Shown here: positions 8,759 to 17,915 of the stretch, piece after piece
Numbering within the stretch: position 1 is the stretch's first letter
How the letters are laid out: every line of letters begins with the position of its first letter
Origin: Sphingomonas sp. SORGH_AS_0879
GTDB taxonomy: Bacteria > Pseudomonadota > Alphaproteobacteria > Sphingomonadales > Sphingomonadaceae
DNA: 64,000 nt
Assembly (NCBI RefSeq): GCF_030819175.1
Contig: NZ_JAUTBJ010000002.1
Location: 2,614,001 to 2,678,000 of the forward strand
Reading direction: 5' to 3'
Translations under genes and position numbers: made by a program
Notes under the pieces: model-generated
What the model was told of the DNA's origin: nothing
The model's database searches: none
The model's input: only the letters and a program-made list of their open reading frames with translations

Positions 8759-11221
8759 CTAGACATCCGGCAATGTCTGACGAGCCATTCCCCATCCGGC
8801 CAGCGCGGCGCTGGCGGCACGGCGCAGAAGCATGTCCGTATCGCGCAGCGTCCATACTCCGGCCGTCTCGATCTCTCGCAACTCGGTCCATGACACTGGT
8901 GCAGCGACCGGGGCATTGTCCCGCGCGCGTACAGAATAGGGCATGACCGCGGTGCTGCCGCGCTGGTTACGGAGCCAATCGATGAAGATGCGCCCGGATC
9001 GCTTCGACTTGGCCATGCTTGCCACGAAACGCTCGGGATCGGCCGCGGCGAGCGCCTTTGCGAACCGCTCGGCGAAGCTCTTCACCTCGGGCCATGTCGC
9101 CTTGGGCGTGAGCGGAACGATGACGTGGATGCCCTTGCCCCCGGACAGCATGGGAAAGCTGGTCAGGCCCAGCTCGGCCAGTTGCTCCTTAAGACGTTCC
9201 GCCGCGCGCCTGGTTTCGGTGAAAGCCAGTCCTTCGTCGGGGTCCAGATCGAACACCATGCGGTCCGGCGTCTCGACCTGCGACACCCTCGAACCCCAGC
9301 CGTGGAATTCGATCGCCCCCATCTGCACGCAGGCGATCACCCCATCGATATCGTCGACATAGAGATAATCGTCGGCGTCGCCGTCCTTGTCCTGGATCGA
9401 CACGCGGCGGACATGGTCGCCGAAGCTGCCGGCGTCATGCTTCTGGAAGAAGCATTTCCGCCCCCGCCCCTGCGGGCAGCGGACCAGGCTGACGGGGCGG
9501 TCGCGCATGAACGGCAGCATCACGGGAGCGATCGTCGCATAATAGTCCGCGAGATCGCCCTTGCTGATGCCCGTTTCGGGAAAGACGACCCGGCCGCGAT
9601 GCGTGATGGCCACGCCGGTCTCAGACGTGGGAGATGGGTCGGGGGCCGTCGCGCCCCGGCGGCCGGTCAGCCCGATGAAACTGGCATGGCGCAGTAATCC
9701 ATCCGGGGTCATCTCCGCATAGGCGATGTCGGCCGATAGGCTGGGCGTCACCCAGTGAGCGCCCTTCACCGCCGCCCTGGGCGCGACCACGGTCGGCGTC
9801 TTCCGCTCGATACGCTCCAGTTTGAGGCGGAGCGCTTCCATCGTCGCCAGATCGAACCCGGTACCGACCTTGCCCGCAAAGACGTAGCCGTCCGGCCCCT
9901 CTCGCCCCAGCAGCAGCGATTTGAAGCCACGGCGCTTGTCCGATGGCAGCCAGCCCACGATCGCATAGGCATCCCGCTTGACGCATTTGACCTTGACCCA
10001 GGCACGCGTGCGGCCGGAGCGATAGGGCGCATCCGCGCGCTTCGACACCACGCCTTCCAACCCGTCGCGGCACATCTGATCCAACAGCGCCTCTCCCTGG
10101 CCGATCACATGTTCGGAAAAGCGGATGTCGGCGGGCGCATCGGCCAGCAGCGAGCGTAGCCGTTCCTTCCGCTCCAGCGTCGGAAGCGCGGTCAGATCCT
10201 CGCCATCCTGCTCCAGCAGGTCGAACGCGATCAGCACGGTCTCGCCACCCTCCCCGATCGCGTTCTTCAGCGTCGAGAAGTCGGGCCGACCGTCCTTGAA
10301 CGCCACCGCCTCGCCATCGATCAGCGCGGTGCCGGTCAACCGGACTGCGGCATGGGCGATGTCGGGAAACTTGTCGGTCCAGTCGAGGCCCGTGCGGGTG
10401 AATATCCTCGCTCGGCCATCGGCAATTGCCACCAGCACGCGATAGCCGTCGAACTTGATCTCATGCAGCCATGCGGTGCCGGTGGGGACGGTGTCTTGTA
10501 GGGTGCATAGCTGGGGCTTGCGAAACGACGGCAATGTCGGCTTGCCCCGGCGCGTGCGCGGTGGCGAGGCGCGACCGGCCGCCGCGACCTTCCTTTTGGA
10601 TGAGCGTGCGGGTCGTCCGTCTGCGATCTCCGCCATCGTTCGTCCGGTGGCGACACTGGTCAGCGCCTCTTCGACCAGCACGTCGGTGCCCCCGGCCTCC
10701 GCATCCCGCACCTTGCGCAACAACCAGTTCTCGCGCCGCTCCTTGCCGCGCGGCTTCAGGCGGATCAGCATCCATTCGCCCCGCATCCGCTCCCCATGCA
10801 GCACGAAGTGGAGGTGGCCAGCGTCGATGTCCGACGCGGACTTGCCCGCGACCGGCGACCAGGTGCCGCGATCCCATAACATCACCGTGCCGCCGCCATA
10901 TTCGCCGGCGGGGATCGTACCCTCGAAGGTCGCATAGGACAGCGGATGATCCTCCGTGCGGACCGCCAGCCGCTTTTCGGCGGGATCGAGGCTGGGGCCG
11001 CGCGTCACCGCCCAACTCTTCAGCACGCCATCCATTTCCAGTCGCAAGTCCCAGTGCAACCGGGTGGCGTCATGCTTCTGGACCATGAAGAGGTTGCCAT
11101 GCCCGGGCTCGAGCGTCCCGGCGGGCTCGGCGGTACGGGCGAAGTCCCGCTTGGCGTTGTAGGTCGCAAGCAGGGGCGACTCCGCCTTGGCCGCGCGCTT
11201 AGGCACGTTTCTTCGCCACAT
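8759..11221 (-). CDS. ligD: NHEJ multifunctional DNA ligase/polymerase LigD
   Basis: End-joining enzyme acting with Ku at double-strand breaks. The domain order is PE-LIG-POL, as in Pseudomonas LigD. The N-terminal phosphoesterase has MVQKHDATRLHWDLRLEMDG and YGGGTVMLWDRG. A basic linker (KRKVAAAG..PPRTRRGK) follows. The ATP-dependent ligase has nucleotidyl lysine 256 in HEIKFDGYR, with the later motif GLEGVVSKR. The C-terminal primase-type polymerase has GISKGDLADYYATIAP, and FDLDPDEG supplies the metal-binding aspartates. The length is 820 residues from the ATG at 11221; a GTG at 11206 is an alternative. The start overlaps the ku stop by 23 bp, so ku and ligD form one transcriptional unit. 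Confidence 0.95.
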   Translation of the reverse strand: MWRRNVPKRAAKAESPLLATYNAKRDFARTAEPAGTLEPGHGNLFMVQKHDATRLHWDLRLEMDGVLKSWAVTRGPSLDPAEKRLAVRTEDHPLSYATFEGTIPAGEYGGGTVMLWDRGTWSPVAGKSASDIDAGHLHFVLHGERMRGEWMLIRLKPRGKERRENWLLRKVRDAEAGGTDVLVEEALTSVATGRTMAEIADGRPARSSKRKVAAAGRASPPRTRRGKPTLPSFRKPQLCTLQDTVPTGTAWLHEIKFDGYRVLVAIADGRARIFTRTGLDWTDKFPDIAHAAVRLTGTALIDGEAVAFKDGRPDFSTLKNAIGEGGETVLIAFDLLEQDGEDLTALPTLERKERLRSLLADAPADIRFSEHVIGQGEALLDQMCRDGLEGVVSKRADAPYRSGRTRAWVKVKCVKRDAYAIVGWLPSDKRRGFKSLLLGREGPDGYVFAGKVGTGFDLATMEALRLKLERIERKTPTVVAPRAAVKGAHWVTPSLSADIAYAEMTPDGLLRHASFIGLTGRRGATAPDPSPTSETGVAITHRGRVVFPETGISKGDLADYYATIAPVMLPFMRDRPVSLVRCPQGRGRKCFFQKHDAGSFGDHVRRVSIQDKDGDADDYLYVDDIDGVIACVQMGAIEFHGWGSRVSQVETPDRMVFDLDPDEGLAFTETRRAAERLKEQLAELGLTSFPMLSGGKGIHVIVPLTPKATWPEVKSFAERFAKALAAADPERFVASMAKSKRSGRIFIDWLRNQRGSTAVMPYSVRARDNAPVAAPVSWTELREIETAGVWTLRDTDMLLRRAASAALAGWGMARQTLPDV

Positions 11222-12089
11222 GTTTGCTCGACTTGCCGGACGCCGGCTTCTTCGCAACCGGTTTCTTCTGGGCCGGTTTCTTCGCCGATGACGCGCCGCC
11301 CTTGCCGCCCATCGACTGACGCAGAGCCGCCATCAGGTCGACGACATTGCTGCCCTTGGTCGCCTTGTCCTCCCCGTCATCCTCGATGATCTTCTTGCCC
11401 CTGGCCTTGCGCTTGCGTTCGATCAGGTCGCGAAGCGCATCGACATAGCGGTCATGATATTCCTGCGGGTGAAACGGCCCGCTCTTTCGATCGATCAGCG
11501 CCTCCGCCAGTTCCAACAACTCGCCTTCGGGCTCGTCATCGGGGATCTCCCGGAAATAGCCCTGAGCCTTCTCCATTTCGTCGGCGTAGCGCAACGTTTC
11601 CAGAACCATGCCCCGCCCCGATGGCTTCAGGCTTACCACATATTCACGACCCCTGAGCGCCAGTTGCCCCAGCCCGACCTTGCGGGTTCGCTTCAGGGCC
11701 TCGCGCAGCACGATGAACGCCTCGTTCGCCAGATCATCGGCTGGCACCACGAAGAAGGGCTTCTCATAATAGAGCACGTCGACCGCGTCCACGTCGACGA
11801 ATTGCGTCAGCTCCAGCGTCTTCTTGCTCTCCAGCTTGACCGCATCGATCTCGTCCTGTTCCAACAGCACATATTCGCCTTTGGCTACCTCATAGCCCTT
11901 CATGATCTCGTCTTTGTCCACGGGTCCGATGCCGGTCACCACCTTCTCGTAATGGATCGGTTTGCCGCTGGGTTCGTGGATTTGCTTGAACGAGACGGTC
12001 GCACCCGAGCGGGTCGCGGAGTAGATTTCCACCGGGATCGAGACCAAGGCGAGCTTGATCTGTCCCTGCCAGTAAGCGCGTGCGGCCAT
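11199..12089 (-). CDS. ku: NHEJ DNA end-binding protein Ku
   Basis: Homodimeric ring protein that loads on DNA ends and recruits LigD. The N-terminus MAARAYWQGQIKLALVSIPVEIY is the classic bacterial Ku start. The core includes SFKQIHEPSGKPI, KGYEVAKGEYVLLEQDEI and YYEKPFFVVPADDLANEAF. After about residue 250 comes a lysine/alanine-rich tail (KKPAQKKPVAKKP) typical of the DNA-binding C-terminal extension. The start at 12089 has AAGGAG upstream at good spacing; an in-frame ATG at 12164 would add 25 unconserved residues and overlap the divergent gene. The length of 296 residues is normal. It precedes and overlaps ligD. Confidence 0.95.
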   Translation of the reverse strand: MAARAYWQGQIKLALVSIPVEIYSATRSGATVSFKQIHEPSGKPIHYEKVVTGIGPVDKDEIMKGYEVAKGEYVLLEQDEIDAVKLESKKTLELTQFVDVDAVDVLYYEKPFFVVPADDLANEAFIVLREALKRTRKVGLGQLALRGREYVVSLKPSGRGMVLETLRYADEMEKAQGYFREIPDDEPEGELLELAEALIDRKSGPFHPQEYHDRYVDALRDLIERKRKARGKKIIEDDGEDKATKGSNVVDLMAALRQSMGGKGGASSAKKPAQKKPVAKKPASGKSSKHVAKKRA

Positions 12090-12157
12090 GCCGGTTCTCC
12101 TTGCCCCCGTGCAACGCACGACAGGCTGTGGGAGTTCGCCCGGAAAAGGAGCGTTGG

Positions 12158-12694
12158 ATGGCAAAGGCGCCGAAACTCAAGGTGTTCACCACGGCGATCG
12201 GCTTTCATGATGCCCTGGTGGCCGCCCCCAGCCGGGCGGCGGCATTGCGGGCCTGGGGGAGTGATCGCGATCTCTTCGCGCGGGGCGCGGCGTCCGAGGT
12301 CACCGATCCGGAGTTGATGAAGGAAGCGCTGGCCAGGCCCGGTGAAGTCGTTCGACGCCTGCGTGGTTCGGAGGCGGAGCAATTCGCCGCACTACCTCCC
12401 GACCGACCATCCAAGGGCAGGATACGGTCTGCAAAGGCTCGCACAGACAAGGCTGCACCTGAGAAACCCAAGCCATCAGCTAGTGAATTGGAAAAGGCCG
12501 AGAGGTCATTACAGGACGCGGTGAAACATCATCGCGAGGCGGATGCCGCCGCCAAGGCACGGGTCGAGGCCGCACAGCGCGCCCGCGCCGATCTCCAGCG
12601 ACAACAACGCCGCGAGGAAGATAAACTCCGAGCGATACGCGACGAAGCACAAGCGGCATATGATCAGGCCATCGAACGATGGCGTAAGGGTTGA
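12158..12694 (+). CDS. Coiled-coil, basic protein divergent from ku (function unknown)
   Basis: 178 residues. The N-terminal 60 residues form a compact block (KLKVFTTAIGFHDALVAAPSRAAALRAWGSDRDLFARG), followed by TDPELMKEALARPGEVVRRL. From about residue 95 the chain is a charged helical coiled coil rich in Lys/Glu/Ala/Arg (ELEKAERSLQDAVKHHREAD). No signal peptide or membrane segment is visible, so cytoplasmic. The ATG at 12158 is preceded by AAAAGGAG. It shares a 68-bp intergenic region with ku and is transcribed away from it. Similar proteins are often labelled TolA-like only because of the coiled coil. A role in end joining is a guess from position. The end lies directly against an IS481 remnant, so slight C-terminal truncation cannot be excluded. 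Confidence 0.75.
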   Translation: MAKAPKLKVFTTAIGFHDALVAAPSRAAALRAWGSDRDLFARGAASEVTDPELMKEALARPGEVVRRLRGSEAEQFAALPPDRPSKGRIRSAKARTDKAAPEKPKPSASELEKAERSLQDAVKHHREADAAAKARVEAAQRARADLQRQQRREEDKLRAIRDEAQAAYDQAIERWRKG

Positions 12695-12699
12695 ACGCG

Positions 12700-13117
12700 A
12701 TTGTGCCTACCGTATCCACACTGTGCTGACGGACAATGGCATCCAATTCACCAATCGTGCCTGCGACAAATACGCCTTCCACCACATCTTCGACCGCGTC
12801 TGCGACGAGAACGGCATCGAACATCGCCTGACCAAGGTGGAGCATCCCTGGACCAACGAGCAGAGCCTGCCCCGGCGAAGGCCGGGGTGGAGCGGATGAA
12901 CCGCACCATCAAGGAAGCGACCGTCAAGCGCTACCATTATGACAGCCGCGACCAGCTTCGACAGCATCTCGGCGACTTCGTCGCTGCCTACAACTTCGGA
13001 CGCAGGCTCGAGACCCTCAAAGGCCTCATACCTCACGAAACCGTCTGCAAAGCAGGGCAAAGCGAAACCGCACGCTTTGCATCAAACCCGCAGCATCAAA
13101 TGCCGGGATCATATACC
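12700..13117 (+). pseudogene. IS481-type transposase remnant (DDE integrase C-terminal part)
   Basis: Only the C-terminal part of an IS481-family transposase remains. It begins at YRIHTVLTDNGIQFTNRA (the second catalytic Asp region) and runs through HIFDRVCDENGIEHRLTKVEHPWTNEQ. After a 23-bp insertion it continues in another frame as VERMNRTIKEATVKRYHYDS (catalytic Glu) and HQMPG. The 5' half is absent, with homology starting 6 bp after the preceding stop codon. The 3' end is cut by IS701 copy 1. It is therefore dead three times over: truncated, frameshifted and interrupted. Confidence 0.85.
12864..12886 (+). repeat. 23-bp palindromic insertion in IS481 remnant (copy A)
   Basis: The insert begins AGCCTG and contains the hairpin core CCCCGGCGAAGGCCGGGG (the last G belongs to the flank). 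It separates CAG from GTG exactly between Gln and Val of the family motif TNGQ-VERMN. Removing the 23 bp restores one continuous reading frame. The same 23 bp, with the same CAG and GTG flanks, occurs at 52927-52949 on the opposite strand. Confidence 0.9.
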
Positions 13118-13121
13118 TTAG

Positions 13122-14552
13122 CACTACTTTGGCAGAGTAGGTTTGTCGGCGGTTATCAGCTGCTTATTACAGTGCGGGCAGTGCATTGACGGTGGTCGTG
13201 CCAGCCAGTCGAGGATCGCCTGCCGGATGGCAGGCAGGGTTGGTTGCGGGGGCGGTCCTCCGACTCTTTTTTTTCCGTCCCGCAGCTTTGAGGCGGCGGG
13301 ATTGCAGGAAGGCGTAGGCGAGCATCGTCATCAAGGCATGTCGATGCAACCCCGGCCATGATCGCCCTTCGAAATGGTCGAGCCCCAGTTCCTCCTTGAG
13401 CTGCTGGTGGGCCTGTTCGCAGACCCACCGCGCCTTGATGGCAGCGGCAAGCTGCCGCAGCGGCGTATCGGGCGGGAGATTGGATACGTAGTATTTGCGC
13501 TCGCCGCTCGACCGTCGTTCGCCAACCAGCCAGACTTCCTCACCGGGCATGGCCTGGACACGGTTGTCAGCCATGCGGTGCCGATGGCCCTCGGCGATCC
13601 GGACGCGTCGGGCAGCGAACAGGCAGGTGAGCCGCCCCTTCGTGCCGCGGCGCCAGGCGACCTTGCGCCACGGCTCGTCGGCAAGCATGTCGGCCACCGA
13701 TACCGGCGCCCGGTCAGGAATATGATATTTGCGCGGACGTCCGCCTTGAGCCTGCGGAAAGGTCAGTTCAACATCGGGTGCATAGACGGTCTGCCGGGAT
13801 GACAGGCCCACCGCCCATGACAATCCCCGCTCGCTCAGCGCCTGGCGGAACGCCGTTCCCGAGCCGTATCCCGCATCGGCCAGCACGCATCCGAACCGAA
13901 CGCCCGCGGCCATCACCCGGTCGATCTCGGCGATGGCGATCTCGGGCTTGCTCATCGCGGCCTGTCGTCCGGCCGGCACCCGTGCACGCTTCATACGTGC
14001 CGGATCGCTCGTCCAGTTCTCCGGCAGGAACAGGCGCAGCCCCACCATCACCGGCACCTCGCGCGATGCCAGCGTCACTGACACCAGCGACTGGCAGTTC
14101 GCGGTCTTGCCCTGCGACGACGCATATTGCGGCGCCACGCCGACCGAGGCGCGTCCCTTCTTCGGCAGCGCGGTGTCATCGATGACGAGAAAGCCCTTCG
14201 CATCGCCGACCAGCAGGTCCGCCTCCGCCAGCAGCCGGCGCTCGAGCGGCGCTGCGTCCCATGTCCCGCTGGCGATGAAATGGTGCAGCTGGTCGTAGCC
14301 GGCATCCTCCGTTCGCGCCGCCAGCGGCTGGATGCTCTTGCGGTCGCCCGGGCCGATCAGGCCGGCGATGTAGGTCGGACACATCCGCCGCTGCGCCGGG
14401 TGCGTCAGCTCGGCGAGAAACGGCGCCAGCCACGTCTCCAGATCTTGCCGCCAGCTATCCCTCGCAACCATCACGCATCGTCCCGGTCAGCATCTTCATG
14501 CCACCGGAATCAACGACGATTCCACCAGTTCCCCTACTCTGCCAAAGTAGTG
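13122..14552 (-). mobile_element. IS701-family insertion sequence, copy 1
   Basis: 1431-bp element with terminal inverted repeats CACTACTTTGGCAGAGTAGG at both ends, flanked by the direct repeat TTAG (13118-13121 and 14553-14556). The 4-bp YTAR-type target matches the habit of IS701 elements. It carries one transposase gene on the minus strand. Length, termini and encoded protein match copy 2 at 50589-52019, which lies in the opposite orientation. It inserted at the 3' end of the IS481 remnant. Confidence 0.95.
13167..14474 (-). CDS. IS701-family transposase (copy 1)
   Basis: DDE transposase of 435 residues. Recognisable blocks are FLVIDDTALPKKGRASVGV (first Asp), FGCVLADAGYGSGTAFR (second Asp) and WVCEQAHQQLKEELGLDHFEGRSW (Glu in the C-terminal block). 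The reading frame ends shortly after an A8 tract (complement of the T8 at 13267-13274). In the +1 frame beyond the tract the sequence encodes LPAIRQAILDWLARPP and then MHCPHCNKQL. That looks like the normal zinc-knuckle-like tail of this family. The annotated C-terminus (RRTAPATNPACHPAG...) is therefore probably out of frame. It is identical to the copy at 50667. Confidence 0.93.
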   Translation of the reverse strand: MMVARDSWRQDLETWLAPFLAELTHPAQRRMCPTYIAGLIGPGDRKSIQPLAARTEDAGYDQLHHFIASGTWDAAPLERRLLAEADLLVGDAKGFLVIDDTALPKKGRASVGVAPQYASSQGKTANCQSLVSVTLASREVPVMVGLRLFLPENWTSDPARMKRARVPAGRQAAMSKPEIAIAEIDRVMAAGVRFGCVLADAGYGSGTAFRQALSERGLSWAVGLSSRQTVYAPDVELTFPQAQGGRPRKYHIPDRAPVSVADMLADEPWRKVAWRRGTKGRLTCLFAARRVRIAEGHRHRMADNRVQAMPGEEVWLVGERRSSGERKYYVSNLPPDTPLRQLAAAIKARWVCEQAHQQLKEELGLDHFEGRSWPGLHRHALMTMLAYAFLQSRRLKAAGRKKKSRRTAPATNPACHPAGDPRLAGTTTVNALPAL

Positions 14553-14556
14553 TTAG

Positions 14557-15064
14557 GGCGGACAAACTTATGTCCCTGGATGCGGCACGTCGTCAGACAG
14601 CGGAGCGATTGCGCTGGATGATCCGCCCTCACCCTGCCAACCTGAACACGGCCATCAGCATACAGCAATTGTCAGACTTCAGGCTTTTGCCCTCGTTGGA
14701 ACCGGCGAGCCGTTGGGCTTCTCGGCTATAGTCGCTGGACGCCCCAAGGCGCTATTGGCACCAATCTGAGGCAGCCCTCTGAGTCACCGACAAGCAAACT
14801 ACTGATAAATCTGCGAAATCCTACGCAGAACACCCCGATTTCACGACAATTAAAGCGAGTTCATTTGGTCCCCTGCCGCGTTATGGACTGACATTCGAAA
14901 TCGACGACGCCGTGAGTTAATCAAAAATTCGGCAAATAAATCATTATGTTACGCCTGGAGCAAAAATGCTATCACTTTCATTCAATTTCATTTGTCAGGC
15001 ATTTTCATTTATGCCAATGAGGACGCGAGCCGCAGGGTAGCGGACGGACATTGGGGGAGGATAT
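14557..15064. other. Intergenic region upstream of TBDR; no gene recognised
   Basis: About 500 bp between IS701 copy 1 and the next receptor gene. No open frame resembles a known protein. The last 130 bp are AT-rich, unlike the surroundings, and hold the probable promoter of the receptor gene: TTGTCA at 14992 and a weak CAATGA 17 bp later. A short inverted repeat GGCAT-(8 bp)-ATGCC lies at 14998-15015. The ribosome site GGGGGAGG precedes the ATG at 15065. The promoter assignment is tentative. Confidence 0.4.
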
Positions 15065-17905
15065 ATGCGAGATATTGCATCGCGCTGGCTGTTCGGCGCG
15101 TCCATCGTTGCGATCGCGACGGGTGGCATTCACAACATCGCCAACGCACAGGCCGCCGTCGCACCGCCAAAGCGCGGTGCCGAGCTTCGGGTCGAGCAGG
15201 GCCGCGACCCCAGCCAGCCGACCGGCGCGCTGAACGCGTCGCAGGTGGCCGAACAGGGCGTTTCGGATCAGGACATCGTCGTCACCGGCGTGCGCGAGTC
15301 GCTGCGCTCGGCCCAGGCTTTGAAGCGCAACGCCAATCAGATCATCGACTCGGTGCAGGCCCAGGATATCGGCAAGCTGCCCGACGCCAACACGACCGAG
15401 GCGCTGCAGCGCATCACGGGCGTCCAGATCCAGCGTCGGTACGGCGAAGGCGCGACCGACTTCGATCACCGCACATCGCCCGCCATCACCGTGCGCGGCC
15501 TGACCCAGGTGCAGAATTTCCTCGACGGTCGCGCCATCTATTCGGCATCGGGTGGCCGCGCCTTCGATCTGGAGGGGATTCCGCCCGAACTGCTGGGCGG
15601 TATCGACGTCTACAAGAACGCGCCCGCCAATATCATCGAGGGCGGCGTCGGCGCCGCAGTCAACCTGCGCACCCGCCTGCCCTTCGACCAGCCGGGCCAG
15701 ACGATCAGCGGTACGCTGCGCGGCAACTATTATGACCGCGTCGACAAGTTCGGCTATTCGGCCTCGGGCCTGTACAGCAACCGCTTCGACACCGGCATCG
15801 GGGAGATCGGTTTCCTCTTCAACGCCGTCTATTCGACCAGCCATTACCGCCAGGACGGAATCCTCGCGAACCCGCAGCAGCCGATCCCGGCCGCCAGCAT
15901 TTCAGGTGCGCCTGCCAATGCCAGGGCGCCGATGGGTATGCAGGTCTATGACGACCTGGGCGATCGCCGTCGCCTGGGTATCGCCAGCGCGGTGCAGTGG
16001 CAGGCCGCCGACAATCTGCTGATCACCGGCCAGTATCAGCTCGCGAAATACTGGTTCAACCGGCGCGGCGCCTATTATTACACGGTCAATGGCGGGAGCG
16101 AGTCCAACCCGCTGCCCGGCTCGACCTTCACCTTCAACAACGAAGGCTATGCGACCTCCGGCTCGCTGCGCGGGCAGAATTTCGAAACCGGCCGTTTCGA
16201 TCAGGAATTGTGGAGCCAGAGCCAGAACTTCACCCTGGCCGCCGAGTGGCAGGCGACGGACCGGGCCAAGGTCCATTTCGATGCCCAGTATCTGAAGAGC
16301 TATTACAACGCCGACCGCAACGGCCATGTCCTGTCGCTGTTTACCGCTGCCGGGCAGAATACGCCCACCGGGTCGCCGCACCCGTCGATCATCGACTTCG
16401 ACCTGCGCGGCAGCCGTCCGCAATGGGACGTGCGCGACAAGGCGCTGCTCAGCAATCCGGCCAATTACAGAACGCCGTTCATCGCCGACGCATTGCAGCG
16501 CAACGACGCCGACACGCTCGCCCTGGCCTATGACATCGAATATGATCTGGAGGGCGGCTTCCTGCAAAAATTGCGCGGGGGCGCACGCTATTCGGACAAT
16601 TCGATCGATCTGCGTGGCACCTGGAACGGCGTCTGCCTCTATGCCACCGGGCCGGATCGGTCCTGTTCGGCGCCGGACGGAACCGCGCTGATCCCGCTCA
16701 GCCGCAATCCCCAGCTGGCGATGCCGGGTCCGTCCAAGAACTTCTTCGACGGACGCAGCGTGACCGGCGGCTTCCTCTACCCCGCCTTCCCCGCCGGCGA
16801 CGGGGTCTGGGCGCAGACCAAGGCGCTCTATGCCCTCTTTGGAGCCCAGACGAAGGATGCCTTCGCACCGGGCGACCTGAATTCGCAGACCGAGAAGACC
16901 TACACCGCCTGGGGCGCGGTCGATTATGCCTTCGAAGGCGCGGGCCTGCGTTTCGATGGCGGCATCGGTGTCCGGCTGGTCAAGACCGACCTGACCTCGT
17001 TCGGCACCCAGTTCAATTCCGACGGGACCAGTTCGCCGCTCTCGATCCAGAACAGCTATACCCGCGCGCTGCCCAGCGTGAACCTGCGGGCGCGGATCAC
17101 CGAAGAATTCCAGATGCGCTTCGCCTATTCCAAGGGGCTGGCGCGGCCGAATTTCGATCAATTGTCGACCAACCTGACGCTGAACAACCCCAATCAGATC
17201 AATCCGATCACCGGCCGTCCCAGCGCCAATTCGGGCAATCCGCGCCTGCGGCCGATCTCATCGAACAATTTCGACGTGACCGCGGAATGGTATTTCGCGC
17301 CGGCCGGATCGCTGACCGGCGGTCTCTTCTACAAGAAGGTCGACGGCTTCCTGGCCAGCGGCGTGATCGTCCAGAATTTTCAGGGGCGCGCCTATGACGT
17401 CAACACCGTTCTGAATTCAGGCAAGGGCACGGTCAAGGGGGCCGAGATCGGCTATCAGCAGTTCTTCGACTTCCTGCCCGGCCTGCTCAGCGGCTTCGGC
17501 GTGCAGGCGAATTACACCTATGTCGACTCCAACGTCACCAACCCGTTCGCCATCGCCGGATCGGGCAACACGCAATTGCCGCTGGAGAAGCTGTCCAAGC
17601 ATAATTACAATCTGATCGGCCTATACGAAAAGGGGCCGTTGACCGCGCGCCTCGCCTATAACTGGCGGTCGAGCTATCTCGACCAGACGTTCGGCGCGGG
17701 CACGAACCAGCCGCAATATGCCAAGCCCTATGCGTCGCTCGATGCCTCGGTCAGCGTCAATCTGAACAGTCATATCGCGGTCTCCGCCGATGCGGTGAAC
17801 CTGACCAACCGCATGAACGTCACGTACATCGGCACGATGGGCCAGCCGCTTCAGTATCAGCTGAACGATCGCCGCTTCGGCCTGTCGCTCCGCGCGACCT
17901 ATTGA
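15065..17905 (+). CDS. TonB-dependent receptor of the Xanthomonas/Caulobacter type
   Basis: Outer-membrane transporter of 946 residues. After the signal peptide (MRDIASRWLFGASIVAIAT.. to NAQA) comes DIVVTGVRESLRSAQALKRN. Then comes the plug hallmark QDIGKLPDANTTEALQRITGVQIQR, which defines the TonB-Xanth-Caul subfamily often tied to carbohydrate uptake. The barrel contains FAYSKGLARPNFDQLS and ends RRFGLSLRATY with a terminal aromatic residue. The start is fixed by GGGGGAGG. A strong terminator follows, then DUF6445 and flavin-halogenase genes, an arrangement repeatedly seen behind receptors of this type. The ligand is unknown; a plant or microbial glycan is a reasonable guess. Confidence 0.93.
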   Translation: MRDIASRWLFGASIVAIATGGIHNIANAQAAVAPPKRGAELRVEQGRDPSQPTGALNASQVAEQGVSDQDIVVTGVRESLRSAQALKRNANQIIDSVQAQDIGKLPDANTTEALQRITGVQIQRRYGEGATDFDHRTSPAITVRGLTQVQNFLDGRAIYSASGGRAFDLEGIPPELLGGIDVYKNAPANIIEGGVGAAVNLRTRLPFDQPGQTISGTLRGNYYDRVDKFGYSASGLYSNRFDTGIGEIGFLFNAVYSTSHYRQDGILANPQQPIPAASISGAPANARAPMGMQVYDDLGDRRRLGIASAVQWQAADNLLITGQYQLAKYWFNRRGAYYYTVNGGSESNPLPGSTFTFNNEGYATSGSLRGQNFETGRFDQELWSQSQNFTLAAEWQATDRAKVHFDAQYLKSYYNADRNGHVLSLFTAAGQNTPTGSPHPSIIDFDLRGSRPQWDVRDKALLSNPANYRTPFIADALQRNDADTLALAYDIEYDLEGGFLQKLRGGARYSDNSIDLRGTWNGVCLYATGPDRSCSAPDGTALIPLSRNPQLAMPGPSKNFFDGRSVTGGFLYPAFPAGDGVWAQTKALYALFGAQTKDAFAPGDLNSQTEKTYTAWGAVDYAFEGAGLRFDGGIGVRLVKTDLTSFGTQFNSDGTSSPLSIQNSYTRALPSVNLRARITEEFQMRFAYSKGLARPNFDQLSTNLTLNNPNQINPITGRPSANSGNPRLRPISSNNFDVTAEWYFAPAGSLTGGLFYKKVDGFLASGVIVQNFQGRAYDVNTVLNSGKGTVKGAEIGYQQFFDFLPGLLSGFGVQANYTYVDSNVTNPFAIAGSGNTQLPLEKLSKHNYNLIGLYEKGPLTARLAYNWRSSYLDQTFGAGTNQPQYAKPYASLDASVSVNLNSHIAVSADAVNLTNRMNVTYIGTMGQPLQYQLNDRRFGLSLRATY

Positions 17906-17915
17906 TCCCCGCCTG

